This document shows, piece after piece, positions 10,493 to 22,600 of a stretch of 64,000 nucleotides of DNA. The position numbers were made by a program, and so were the translations under genes. The notes under the pieces were generated by a model. That model was not told where the DNA came from. It saw nothing but the letters and a program-made list of their open reading frames with translations, and searched no databases. Position 1 is the first letter of the stretch. Every line of letters begins with the position of its first letter. Source of the stretch: Acheta domesticus (taxonomy: Eukaryota; Arthropoda; Insecta; Orthoptera; Gryllidae); assembly GCA_031308135.1 (NCBI GenBank), contig JAHLJT010004567.1:135608991-135672990 (forward strand), written 5' to 3'.

Positions 10493-11754
10493 ATGGCCTC
10501 TTCTGACTACAGGGGAGCAGCCATAACCTCTACTGGAACCGGATTGCAACATGATATTCAAGTAAGAAACTATATGCCACTGTTACCAATTCAGACATGT
10601 TTCCATCTAAACAGCAAGCTATTATTATAGACGCACAAGAAGGTCTATCTATTAAAGACTATGTATCAAGATCTCTACCTTAGTAAGTGCAAATGACATT
10701 AGATTCGTATCAAAAATTTCGAACAACAGGATATGCGTGTTTTTCTCCAGTGTCAAAATTGCAGAACAATTCACAGATTCACACAAAGTAATTTCAATTA
10801 ATGACTGTGTTGCTAGGAGTAAGACCTTCTGATAAGTAAGAACAAAAGAATTATCATTTCCAACGTATGCCCCACTATTCCACATCAAGTTATAGAAGAG
10901 GAATTAGCCAAGAGAAATATACAAGTAACCACCAAAATCTCATTTATTAAAGCAGGCATCTCTGAACCAGGATTCTCTCACATCATGAGCTTCAGAAGGC
11001 AGGTATACATAGAACCAGATGATATTAGCAAGCTTCCAGAGTCTATTGTAATTTATTATGACAATACATCATATAGAATTTATTTTTCCTCTGAGAGTAT
11101 TTCTTGTTTATATGTAACAGGTAGGGCATATTGCTCATCAGTGTCCTAGTAAACCTCAAATAAATGGTGAAACTAAAGAAATAGAACTTGCTCCCAAACT
11201 CTGGAAATAACAAATTGAAGAATCTATTCTTTCAAACAATCAAATAAATGAATCAGATAAAATCCAAATCCCTTCACAATTACCAGGAGAAGAATATCTG
11301 ACATCCCAACTTTCAGAAACACTAAAAAGAGATGACAACAACTTTCCTCCTTTAAATAAAAGAAAACTTGCACCCATACCCATTCACAATCTGAGTCACT
11401 GAACTGTAAAAGCTCAATCAAAAAGTGTTTGAAATTCAAAAAACAACCCAAAAAGAAAAAGAAAAACAAACTTGATAACTCTTCCTCTCAAGAAACCACA
11501 TCAACTCCATCAGTTGAAGAATTAATAGCACTAACTAAAGAAGTAATAACCTCCAAACAAGATAAATATCCCCTGACTTATGAACAATTCAAATTGTTCC
11601 TTGAAAATTCATTTGGAGCTTCAGACCCAGTATTAATTGCCAAAGCTTACTCCCAAGACATCCAATCAATAATTCAAATGATGACTGAAACCTATCCTTA
11701 CCTAAACTGAGAGAAGTATTAAAAACAGATTCACCAGAATTATTAATAAACTAA
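10493..11754 (+). pseudogene. ORF1 (Gag-like, CCHC knuckle) of I-clade element, copy 1
   Basis: ORF1 encodes the RNA-binding protein that packages LINE RNA. I chose the ATG at 10,493 because it opens MASSDYRGAAIT, which is also found in copy 2. The stop is at 11,752-11,754, 80 bp before ORF2. The reading frame breaks repeatedly through short indels relative to copy 2, for example near 10,556 (missing A), 10,665 (missing A), 10,810 and 10,830 (extra T), and around the zinc knuckle near 11,105-11,125 (bases missing). At about 10,877 and 10,955, however, copy 1 keeps the frame where copy 2 loses it. The C-terminal third is Lys/Ser/Thr/Glu-rich, with a basic PKKKKKN run near 11,450. The fragment at 11,429-11,710 reads this C-terminal part. 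Confidence 0.88.
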
Positions 11755-11834
11755 AGAGGAATACAAGTACTATACCACTAGAACATCTGATTCAGATACA
11801 AGCCTAGAAATATATTAGAATACCCCTCTCATTT

Positions 11835-14800
11835 ATGAAAATTCTACAATGGAATATGAATGGTTTTTTCCCCAGACTGGCAAAATCTACAAATTCTCTG
11901 TAGGTTACATTGATCCAGATATAATATGCATTCAAGAAACCAACTTCAAAAATTCCGTAGGAAAAATTAAAGGTTACAAATGCTTTAACAAGAACAGAAA
12001 AAATCCTAATTATGCTTGTGGTGGTGGTTGCAACTTTCATCAAAGATCATCTACCAACACAAGAACTAAATATCCAGTCGGATATTGAAGTTGTTGCCAC
12101 TAAAATCCTTGCACCTATCTCTATATGCATATGTAATATATACATTCCTAACAGTTATTCGTTTGAAATTCAAGAAATCAACGATATAATAAAACAGATA
12201 ACAAATCCCTTCATCTTACTTGGCGATTTTAATAGTCGTCACACTCTATGGGGGTCTTATAAAATTGATACAAGAGGTCTGAGAATTGAATCATCCATTG
12301 AAGAGTCTAACATGGTTCTCCTGAATTCCGGGCAATCAACTCATATTAACATCAGTAATGGGAAATTAAGTGCCATTGATCTCACCTTCTCCTCTATAAC
12401 ACTGGCACAAAATGTAATTGGAGTGTTTCAGACTACCCCATACGACAGTGACCCTTACCCTATATTATAGTATCTGTAGGTTATCAAGGAATATACCCAC
12501 ACCTCCACAACACTCCAATGGAACTTTAATAAGCTGACTGGAACAAGTTTCAAAAACTGATTGACAATGAACTTTCTCAAAAACCTTCTTAACAGATTCT
12601 GAAAACATTAACTCAATTATCCAGAATTCTCTGACTGCATAAATTAAATCAGCAAAGAATCCATCTTACGATATGAAATAAATCACAAAGGTAGACAACT
12701 CCCATGGTGGAATAACCAATGTAAAGAAGCTATTAAGATAGCAAAACATGCCTTTAACAGATTTAAGAAACATAACACGCTAGAGAATCGAATAGAATAC
12801 AAGAGAACTAGAGCAGCTGCCAGAAGAATTATTAATGATAGCAAAGCAAAATCCTGGGACAACTTTGTATCTTCTATATCCAACCAAAGCAATATTTCTG
12901 AATGCTGGAAAAAAATTAAAACTATCAAAGGAAATAAAAGAAGCAACTGTGTTCATTTCTTACAATATGAAGATCAAATCATTACCAAGAATGAAGAAAT
13001 TGCCAATAAATTAGCAGAGACATTTGCTAAAAATTCTAGCTCTCAAAACTATTCTAAGGAGTTTATTCCATACAAAAACGAACAAGAAAAACTAACCTTA
13101 TCTGTAGATATTGACAATTCAGTACCATTGAACCACATAAACAATATCATCTCAATGAATGAACTTACAGCTGCCATCGACTCTTCTAAGAATTCATCTC
13201 CTGGGCCCGATAAGATCCCTAATATTTGATTAAGAATCTGCCAAGAAGAGGTATGGAAACCTTACTCAAAATATACAATAAAATATGGGAAAATGATGTA
13301 TTCCCCAAAATTTGGAAAAAAGCTATTGTTGTCCCTGTACCAAAACCAGGCAGAGATCAATCAAACTCTGACAATTACAGACCAATTTCATTAACCTGCA
13401 ACATGTGCAAAATTATGGAAAAGATCATCAACAACAGGCTCAGATGGATCTTAGATCATCATAATAATTATTAAAGATAACCAATTTGGATTTAGAAGAG
13501 GTCATTCAACTCAATCACATCTTATCAGTACTGATACTTACATTCAAGAAGCTTTCGTTAATAATCAAGATGTTATGCTTGTCAATTTAGACATTGAGAA
13601 AGCCTATGATATGGTATGGACATATCGCATTAAGTCAATTCTACGGGATATTGGAATAAAAGATCACATGTACAATTTCCTTATAAATTTTATGTCAGAA
13701 CGTGAAATTCAAGTCAGAGTCAACACCCACTTATCAACTACCAAGACATTAGATAATGGACTCCCACAAGGATCCATTCTAAGTGTTACACTGTTCCTGC
13801 TTGCGATCAATGACGCTGGGAAAGACATTAAAGCCCCTGTAATTATCAGGAAATTCGCTGATGATATTATTGTACTATGTAGAGGGAAACATATAAATTC
13901 TGTTCAAACATCTGTTCAAGAAGCTTTAGACGTATTACACGGATGGTCCCTTATAAGTGGATTTAAGTTCTCTGTTAAAAAAACAGAATGTGTATTATTT
14001 TCTAAACGGAAACAAATAGTCAGTCCCCAGTTATTTTTGGGCAAACAGGCCTTACAATTTGTCCAAAGTACAAGGATTCTTGGACTTCTTTTTGATAATA
14101 AAATGACATGGAATAATCACATCAACAAACTCGCTGATGAATGCAAGAACAGATTAAACATCCTTAAGTGCCTCTCACATAATAATTGGGGAGCCGACAG
14201 AAATCTACTTCTCCTCACATACAAGGCAATCATTAGAAGTAAAATTGATTATGGAGCAATAATCTACAACTCTGCTAAATCCTGTATTAAAAAACTGGAC
14301 ATAATTCATAACCAAGCCCTTCGAATCTGTACCGGATGCTTCCGCACAACGCCTATAGGAAGCATTTTAATAGAAGCACAAGAACCAACCCTTTCATTCC
14401 GAGACAAATCCTCACCATGAACTATGCTATCAAAGCCTCCTCTTCCACTAATGCTATCATATATAATGATGTATTCCCCCTGTTTAAATCTATCCACACT
14501 AAGCACAACCTCTTCTACAACAGAGTTGAGGAACTACTGAAAGAGACCAATGCTCAAAACATTCAAGCTGGAAAACTGAGAGTTTCCAATATTCCCCCAT
14601 GGATAATTCCTACACCCCAAATTGATTTATCATTAACTGAATATCAATGCTCTGCAACCACACTCGAAGAAAGGAACACCATCTTCTCTGAATTAAGAAT
14701 CAAATATAAAAGCTATTGTCTGATTTATATAAATGGAATTACAAATGATATCGGGACAGAGGCTTTTGTGTATATGAAAGATAAAACAATTAAGTATCAA

Positions 14801-15548
14801 CTAAAAAAGTATACAAGTGCTACAACTGCAACGATCTATGCTTTAACATCAGCACTTAAGTTTATATGCCAATTATGCTCCTCCAATGTCATCGTTTTTT
14901 CAAATGACCTACACGTTATTCAACATGCCTTCCAAAAAATCCACTGTTCAAGTTTGGAAATCGTCATTAGGGAGACATACTTCAAAATATGTAAATCCGG
15001 AAAAAACCTTATCCTAGCATGGATCCCGAGGAACTTGTACCCACCTAATATCCAACCTAAATAGTGAGAAGTGCTCAACTCAAGATAATAGTAACGTTAT
15101 TTCTTCGATTGATCTACAATCGAACACAAATATACACAAATTATCATGTACCACTGAAGATATTCTGAAGTATATAAGGAAAGTGATGACAAACAAATGG
15201 AACCACGACTGGACAAAATATAAAGCCAGCTCAATGCATAAAACCTTAAATAAATTTAACTCAATACGCTTCAATAAGAAAATAAATCGCAGAGAGCAAG
15301 TTGTACTATCGAGAATAAGATCTGGACATTCCAAATTAACCCATCTTCATCTACTGCAAAAAGATCCCCTCCAATGTGTGAACTGTGCAAAATTCAAAGG
15401 ACTCTAGACCATATTTTTAAAGAGTGTCCAAACTTCAATCAACTAAGACAATCATTTAATTCAAACATGAAGCTATATTGTATTCCACTGAAGAACAAGA
15501 TCATATTATTAAGTTTGTAAAGCTGCAAACATTTTCAAGGATATTTAA
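11835..15548 (+). pseudogene. ORF2 (APE endonuclease, RT, degenerate RNase H, CCHC) of I-clade element, copy 1
   Basis: ORF2 is the replication enzyme. The ATG at 11,835 opens MKILQWNMNG, the usual start of an APE-type endonuclease. Downstream motifs include IICIQETNF, ILLGDFNSRH, SAIDLTF and a final SDPYPI, where the family and copy 2 have SDHYPI; His becomes Pro at 12,453-12,455. The RT palm lies at about 13,226-14,330: LDIEKAYD (motif A), LPQGSIL (B), KFADD (C, 13,851-13,865), then KFSVKKTECVLF and RILGLLFD. An RNase H-like region follows at about 14,719-15,040, with key acidic residues apparently lost. A C-terminal CCHC spans about 15,378-15,430. Several frameshifts separate the segments. 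The stop is TAA at 15,546-15,548. Confidence 0.9.
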
Positions 15549-15652
15549 TCTCATTACTGTATACATTTATTAGTATATTCCTACAATGTTGTAATCCCAT
15601 AATGTCAATTGTAATTTAATGATATACATGTAATCTCTAATGTACAGTGTAT

Positions 15653-15687
15653 ATAGTCGCTAATGACCATGACGTTGATGCGACTAT
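15653..15687 (+). promoter_or_regulatory. 3'-terminal hairpin of the I-clade element, copy 1
   Basis: ATAGTCGC and GCGACTAT form a perfect 8-bp stem around a 19-nt loop, 16 bases before the poly(A) tract begins. It is identical in copy 2. Such 3' structures are thought to help the element's RT recognise its own RNA. That role here is an inference. Confidence 0.75.
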
Positions 15688-15723
15688 AAATAAAAATTAT
15701 TGAAAAAAAAAAAAAAAAAAAAA

Positions 15724-15737
15724 AAGAATAAATATAC
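15724..15737 (+). repeat. 3' target-site duplication of I-clade element, copy 1
   Basis: AAGAATAAATATAC follows the A-tract and matches 10,297-10,310 exactly. Confidence 0.93.
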
Positions 15738-16043
15738 AGAAGTGAAATATTGGTTAATTATTTGTGTTCCGTTTTCTTACACAAATCACAGAAGCATAGA
15801 AAATATGTATGCCATTTTTCATCTAAAATGTTTTTATTTCTCCATGAATGATTTTAATGATTTTTCGATGTAAGTACGAGAGTTTCTGGCATATAATAAT
15901 TCATTTGATACCTCATTATTATGAGACCTACGTGAGGTAAGTATTCTGTCATTCTTTTATTTCCAAGTTCGACATAAGATGAGATCTGCCGTCATTATTC
16001 TGAACGCTTAGTTGATTTTGCCCTGGATAGGGATATTATAGCT

Positions 16044-16044
<1 letters not shown>
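15738..16044. other. Flanking non-coding sequence shared with 23,595-23,903
   Basis: This is AT-rich sequence between the LINE and the TAA microsatellite, with no gene. The same sequence with small indels lies at 23,595-23,903. The duplication therefore includes ordinary flank, not just transposons. Confidence 0.8.

Positions 16045-16076
<32 letters not shown>
16045..16076. repeat. (TAA)n microsatellite, 5' boundary of the Dong/R4-like element, copy 1
   Basis: About ten TAA units precede the endonuclease fragment, and another TAA array follows it at 17,141-17,164. Confidence 0.95.
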
Positions 16077-17140
16077 TGTAGTCAGTCATCAAGATGACCC
16101 TCTAATGAGGCAGGTCATAAAATCTGACCAAAGAATGGGAAACAGAGGCATTGTTAGTGTAGCAAAAAGCATTGCAAAGAAAACTATGCAAGACTCGTCA
16201 AATAACAAAGACACTGAACTTCTGGTACTACTAAACATGAAATGTGAGACACAAAAAATGTTAGAAAGTCGTGGAGGAACAAACCCCTCCATGGACAATA
16301 TCTAAAAAGAATGGACAAGGTGCAGATCAATGAAGATCAATCATTTATGTGGCTTAAAAGGGAAGATGAAGCCAAATCGGAAGCAGTTCAAGTAGATGCT
16401 CAAGATCAGGCGTTGAGAACACGACGTTATGATAAAGCGGTTCTCAAAATTTCCCAAGATGACAAATGCCGAATTTGTCAGGAGCAAGTAGAAACCATTG
16501 ATCATATTGTCTCAGCTTGTCCAATTCTAGCAAAGACCGAATACTTAAAAAGACACGACAGGGTGTGTAGTTACCTCCACTGGCAGATCTGTACCGCTCT
16601 CGAAGTTCCAAACACATTGCCCCAAGTGGTACGAACCGAACACTCACAAAACCGGTGACATCGTGTTGGATTGTGTACAATATTGTACGACCAACACATT
16701 CAAACGGATCGCACGATAGCAGCAAACAAACCGGATATTTTTATCCGGGATTTTGAGAAAAAAATCGTGTCTACTTGTGGGTGTTGCTGGCCTCGCGATC
16801 AAAATGTCGTAACCAAGGAGGCAGAGAAACGTCTTAAATACAAGAGTTTGGAAATCGAGATCAGCCGAATGTGGGGCGTAAAAGCACAGGTCGTACCGAT
16901 AGTTATCGGAGCTTCTGGGATTTGTTCCGCAAAATTGTGGTAAGAACTTGGCTAAACTTCCCAGGTTCATTCAAAGGACTGGGAAGTGCAAGAAATTGCT
17001 TTATTTGGCACAGCTCACATTTTGCGCAAAGTATTGTAGAGGCACCGACAGTCCCTAGATCTGCTCCTTAGGTAGCTGGTTGCAACCTGGAGTAGATTTT
17101 ATACTCAGTCGACTCATGACATCTGTAGTCGTGATATAGC
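16077..17140 (+). mobile_element. Dong/R4-like non-LTR retrotransposon, 5'-truncated, copy 1
   Basis: The coding remnant (about 16,105-17,035) is the C-terminal part of a non-LTR polymerase with a CCHC knuckle and a restriction-like endonuclease. It is the same sequence as 23,937-24,996, but frameshifted at several places: near 16,264 (one base missing), 16,360-16,375, 16,625-16,665 and 16,770-16,795. The RT itself is absent. TAA arrays lie on both sides, consistent with a Dong-type element that inserts into TAA repeats. The indels look like sequencing noise close to the assembly gap. Confidence 0.8.
16105..17035 (+). pseudogene. Frameshifted C-terminal RT / restriction-like endonuclease fragment, copy 1
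   Basis: The pieces read in different frames. MRQVIKSDQRMGN opens at 16,105. A second segment from 16,311 contains QDQALRTRRYDKAVL, the zinc knuckle CRICQEQVETIDHIVSAC and the RHD motif. A third segment from 16,671 contains the ILYDQHIQTDR and KPDIFIRD motifs and then shifts frame just where the second catalytic Asp is expected. KYKSLEIEISRMWG follows in the same segment, and the last part shifts again. The comparison that reveals these breaks is with the open version at 23,964-24,893. Confidence 0.82.
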
Positions 17141-17164
17141 AATAATAATAATAATAATATAATA
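17141..17164. repeat. (AAT)n microsatellite at the contig edge
   Basis: About eight AAT units run directly into the N gap. In the second copy the equivalent array is at least 17 units (24,997-25,048). Confidence 0.93.
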
Positions 17165-18164
17165 NNNNNNNNNNNNNNNNNNNNNNNNNNNNNNNNNNNN
17201 NNNNNNNNNNNNNNNNNNNNNNNNNNNNNNNNNNNNNNNNNNNNNNNNNNNNNNNNNNNNNNNNNNNNNNNNNNNNNNNNNNNNNNNNNNNNNNNNNNNN
17301 NNNNNNNNNNNNNNNNNNNNNNNNNNNNNNNNNNNNNNNNNNNNNNNNNNNNNNNNNNNNNNNNNNNNNNNNNNNNNNNNNNNNNNNNNNNNNNNNNNNN
17401 NNNNNNNNNNNNNNNNNNNNNNNNNNNNNNNNNNNNNNNNNNNNNNNNNNNNNNNNNNNNNNNNNNNNNNNNNNNNNNNNNNNNNNNNNNNNNNNNNNNN
17501 NNNNNNNNNNNNNNNNNNNNNNNNNNNNNNNNNNNNNNNNNNNNNNNNNNNNNNNNNNNNNNNNNNNNNNNNNNNNNNNNNNNNNNNNNNNNNNNNNNNN
17601 NNNNNNNNNNNNNNNNNNNNNNNNNNNNNNNNNNNNNNNNNNNNNNNNNNNNNNNNNNNNNNNNNNNNNNNNNNNNNNNNNNNNNNNNNNNNNNNNNNNN
17701 NNNNNNNNNNNNNNNNNNNNNNNNNNNNNNNNNNNNNNNNNNNNNNNNNNNNNNNNNNNNNNNNNNNNNNNNNNNNNNNNNNNNNNNNNNNNNNNNNNNN
17801 NNNNNNNNNNNNNNNNNNNNNNNNNNNNNNNNNNNNNNNNNNNNNNNNNNNNNNNNNNNNNNNNNNNNNNNNNNNNNNNNNNNNNNNNNNNNNNNNNNNN
17901 NNNNNNNNNNNNNNNNNNNNNNNNNNNNNNNNNNNNNNNNNNNNNNNNNNNNNNNNNNNNNNNNNNNNNNNNNNNNNNNNNNNNNNNNNNNNNNNNNNNN
18001 NNNNNNNNNNNNNNNNNNNNNNNNNNNNNNNNNNNNNNNNNNNNNNNNNNNNNNNNNNNNNNNNNNNNNNNNNNNNNNNNNNNNNNNNNNNNNNNNNNNN
18101 NNNNNNNNNNNNNNNNNNNNNNNNNNNNNNNNNNNNNNNNNNNNNNNNNNNNNNNNNNNNNNNN
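17165..18164. other. Assembly gap, exactly 1,000 N
   Basis: The run is exactly 1,000 N, a placeholder length used by scaffolders rather than a measured distance. Its left edge is the (AAT)n array that ends copy 1, and its right edge is three bases before the first base of LINE copy 2. Confidence 0.99.
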
Positions 18165-18346
18165 AACTCTTCGCTCAGAATCGAAGCGAAGCGGACGTGT
18201 GTTCTAGTGCCGAGTCCTACTCTGTAACGCGAGTGTTTTTAAACTGTATAAGTTACTATTCAACATATACGTGAACAGTGTAAAGCATCCACAGATAACA
18301 ACCTTAATTGAAATCTACTGTAATAACATTGGAAACCTCCCATACA

Positions 18347-19602
18347 ATGGCCTCTTCTGACTACAGGGGAGCAGCCATAACCTCTACTGGAACCGGATTG
18401 CAACATGATAATTCAAGTAAGAAACTATATGCCACTGTTACCAATTCAGACATGTTTCCATCTAAACAGCAAGCTATTATTATAGAAGCACAAGAAGGTC
18501 TATCTATTAAAGACTATGTATCAAAGATCTCTACCTTAGTAAGTGCAAATGACATTAGATTCGTATCAAAAATTTCGAACAACAGGATATGCGTGTTTTT
18601 CTCCAGTGTCAAAATTGCAGAACAATTCACAGATTCACACAAAGTAATTTCAATTAATGACTGTGTGCTAGGAGTAAGACCTCTGATAAGTAAGAACAAA
18701 AGAATTATCATTTCCAACGTATGCCCCACTATCACATCAAGTTATAGAAGAGGAATTAGCCAAGAGAAATATACAAGTAACCACCAAAATCTCATTTATT
18801 AAAGCGGCATCTCTGAACCAGGATTCTCTCACATCATGAGCTTCAGAAGGCAGGTATACATAGAACAAGATGATATTAGCAAGCTTCCAGAGTCTATTGT
18901 AATTTATTATGACAATACATCATATAGAATTTATTTTTCCTCTGAGAGTATTTCTTGTTTTATATGTAAACAGGTAGGGCATATTGCTCATCAGTGTCCT
19001 AGTAAACCTCAAATAAATGGTGAAACTAAAGAAATAGAACTTGCTCCAAACTCTGAAATTAACAAATCTGAAGAATCTATTCTTTCAAACAATCAAATAA
19101 ATGAATCAGATAAAATCCAAATCCCTTCACAATTACCAGGAGAAGAATATCTGACATCCCAACTTTCAGAAACACTAAAAAGAGATGACAACAACTTTCC
19201 TCCTTTAAATAAAAGAAAACTTGCAACCCATACCCATTCACAATCTGAGTCACTGAACTGTAAAAGCTCAATCAAAAGTGTTGAAATTCAAAAACAACCC
19301 AAAAAGAAAAAGAAAAACAAAACTGATAACTCTTCCTCTCAAGAAACCACATCAACTCCATCAGTTGAAGAATTAATAGCACTAACTAAAGAAGTAATAA
19401 CCTCCAAACAAGATAAATATCCCCTGACTTATGAACAATTCAAATTGTTCCTTGAAATTCATTTGGAGCTTCAGACCCAGTATTAATTGCCAAAGCTTAC
19501 TCCCAAGACATCCAATCAATAATTCAAATGATGACTGAAACCTATCCTTACCTAACTGAGAGAAGTATTAAAAACAGATTCACCAGAATATTAATAAACT
19601 AA
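18347..19602 (+). pseudogene. ORF1 (Gag-like, CCHC knuckle) of I-clade element, copy 2
   Basis: The likely start is ATG 18,347 (MASSDYRGAA); the in-frame ATG at 18,308 precedes the conserved start. The first 150 or so codons are open. They include KISNNRICVFF and IIISNVCPT, typical of the RNA-binding N-terminal half of I-clade Gag-like proteins. Loss of two bases near 18,731 and one near 18,806, relative to copy 1, shifts the frame. The second segment from 18,836 opens MSFRRQVYIE and carries a C-x2-C-x4-H-x4-C knuckle at 18,956-18,997 (CFICKQVGHIAHQC). A Ser/Thr/Glu-rich linker and a basic KKKKKN run follow. A deleted A near 19,456 causes a premature end. The expected stop is 19,600-19,602, 82 bp before ORF2. 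Confidence 0.9.
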
Positions 19603-19684
19603 AGAGGAATACAAGTACTATACCCACTAGAAACATCTGATTCAGATACAAGCCTAGAAATATATTAGAATACCCCTCTCATTT

Positions 19685-22600
19685 ATGAAAATTCTACAAT
19701 GGAATATGAATGGTTTTTTTCCCCAGACTGGCAAAATCTACAAATTCTCTGTAGGTTACATGATCCAGATATAATATGCATTCAAGAAACCAACTTCAAA
19801 AATTCCGTAGGAAAAATTAAAGGTTACAAATGCTTTAACAAGAACAGAAAAAATCCTAATTATGCTTGTGGTGGTGTTGCAACTTTCATCAAAGATCATC
19901 TACCAACACAAGAACTAAATATCCAGTCGGATATTGAAGTTGTTGCCACTAAAATCCTTGCACCTATCTCTATATGCATATGTAATATATACATTCCTAA
20001 CAGTTATTCGTTTGAAATTCAAGAAATCAACGATATAATAAAACAGATAACAAATCCCTTCATCTTACTTGGCGATTTAATAGTCGTCACACTCTATGGG
20101 GGTCTTATAAAATTGATACAAGAGGTCTGAGAATTGAATCATCCATTGAAGAGTCTAACATGGTTCTCCTGAATTCCGGGCAATCAACTCATATTAACAT
20201 CAGTAATGGAAATTAAGTGCCATTGATCTCACCTTCTCCTCTATAACACTGGCACAAAAATGTAATTGGAGTGTTTCAGACTACCCATACGACAGTGACC
20301 ATTACCCTATATTTATTAGTATCTGTAGGTTATCAAGGAATATACCCACACCTCCACAACACTCCAAATGGAACTTTAATAAAGCTGACTGGAACAAGTT
20401 TCAAAAACTGATTGACAATGAACTTTCTCAAAAAACCTTCTTAACAGATTCTGAAAACATTAACTCAATTATCCAGAAATTCTCTGACTGCATAATTAAA
20501 TCAGCAAATGAATCCATCTTACGATATGAAATAAATCACAAAGGTAGACAACTCCCATGGTGGAATAACCAATGTAAAGAATCTATTAAGATAGCAAAAC
20601 ATGCCTTTAACAGATTTAAGAAACATAACACGCTAGAGAATCGAATAGAATACAAGAGAACTAGAGCAGCTGCCAGAAGAATTATTAATGATAGCAAAGC
20701 AAAATCCTGGGACAACTTTGTATCTTCTATATCCAACCAAAGCAATATTTCTGAATGCTGGAAAAAATTAAAACTATCAAAGGAAATAAAAGAAGCAACT
20801 GTGTTCATTTCTTACAATATGAAGATCAAATCATTACCAAGAATGAAGAAATTGCCAATAAATTAGCAGAGACATTTGCTAAAAATTCTAGCTCTCAAAA
20901 CTATTCTAAGGAGTTTATTCCATACAAAAACGAACAAGAAAAACTAACCTTATCTGTAGATATTGACAATTCAGTACCATTGAACCACATAAACAATATC
21001 ATCTCAATGAATGAACTTACAGCTGCCATCGACTCTTCTAAGAATTCATCTCCTGGGCCCGATAAGATCCCTAATATTTTGATTAAGAATCTGCCAAGAA
21101 GAGGTATGGAAACCTTACTCAAAATATACAATAAAATATGGGAAAATGATGTATTCCCCAAAATTTGGAAAAAAGCTATTGTTGTCCCTGTACCAAAACC
21201 AGGCAGAGATCAATCAAACTCTGACAATTACAGACCAATTTCATTAACCTGCAACATGTGCAAAATTATGGAAAAGATCATCAACAACAGGCTCAGATGG
21301 ATCTTAGATCATCATAATATTATTAAAGATAACAATTTGGATTTAGAAGAGGTCATTCAACTCAATCACATCTTATCAGTACTGATACTTACATTCAAGA
21401 AGCTTTCGTTAATAATCAAGATGTTATGCTTGTCAATTTAGACATTGAGAAAGCCTATGATATGGTATGGACATATCGCATTAAGTCAATTCTACGGGAT
21501 ATTGGAATAAAAGATCACATGTACAATTTCCTTATAAATTTTATGTCAGAACGTGAAATTCAAGTCAGAGTCAACACCCACTTATCAACTACCAAGACAT
21601 TAGATAATGGACTCCCACAAGGATCCATTCTAAGTGTTACACTGTTCCTGCTTGCGATCAATGACGCTGGGAAAGACATTAAAGCCCCTGTAATTATCAG
21701 GAAATTCGCTGATGATATTATTGTACTATGTAGAGGGAAACATATAAATTCTGTTCAAACATCTGTTCCAGAAGCTTTAGACGTATTACACGGATGGTCC
21801 CTTATAAGTGGATTTAAGTTCTCTGTTAAAAAAACAGAATGTGTATTATTTTCTAAACGGAAACAAATAGTCAGTCCCCAGTTATTTTTGGGCAAACAGG
21901 CCTTACAATTTGTCCAAAGTACAAGGATTCTTGGACTTCTTTTTGATAATAAAATGACATGGAATATCACATCAACAAACTCGCTGATGAATGCAAGAAC
22001 AGATTAAACATCCTTAAGTGCCTCTCACATAATAATTGGGGAGCCGACAGAAATCTACTTCTCCTCACATACAAGGCAATCATTAGAAGTAAAATTGATT
22101 ATGGAGCAATAATCTACAACTCTGCTAAATCCTGTATTAAAAAACTGGACATAATTCATAACCAAGCCCTTCGAATCTGTACCGGATGCTTCCGCACAAC
22201 GCCTATAGGAAGCATTTTAATAGAAGCACAAGAACCAACCCTTTCATTCCGGAGACAAATCCTCACCATGAACTATGCTATCAAAGCCTCCTCTTCCACT
22301 AATGCTATCATATATAATGATGTATTCCCCTGTTTAAATCTATCCACACTAAGCACAACCTCTTCTACAACAGAGTTGAGGAACTACTGAAAGAGACCAA
22401 TGCTCAAAACATTCAAGCTGGAAAACTGAGAGTTTCCAATATTCCCCCATGGATAATTCCTACACCCCAAATTGATTTATCATTAACTGAATATCAATGC
22501 TCTGCAACCACACTCGAAGAAAGGAACACTATCTTCTCTGAATTAAGAATCAAATATAAAAGCTATTGTCTGATTTATATAAATGGAATTACAAATGATA

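Larger units (their letters stand above)
10311..15723 (+). mobile_element. I-clade non-LTR retrotransposon, copy 1 (full length, frameshifted as assembled)
   Basis: This 5.4-kb LINE is bounded by a 14-bp TSD and ends in a run of about 23 A. It has the two-ORF layout of its class. ORF1 (about 10,493-11,754) is a nucleic-acid-binding Gag-like protein with a CCHC knuckle. ORF2 (about 11,835-15,548) carries an APE-type endonuclease, reverse transcriptase, an RNase H-like region and a C-terminal CCHC. Element RNA would be copied at a nicked target by ORF2. The RNase H-like region, the knuckled ORF1 and the C-terminal CCHC place it in the I superfamily, perhaps Nimb-like. The clade call is from motif memory. 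Many short indels relative to copy 2 break both frames. Copy 2 supplies the missing bases at several of them, so assembly error is more likely than decay. Confidence 0.93.
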
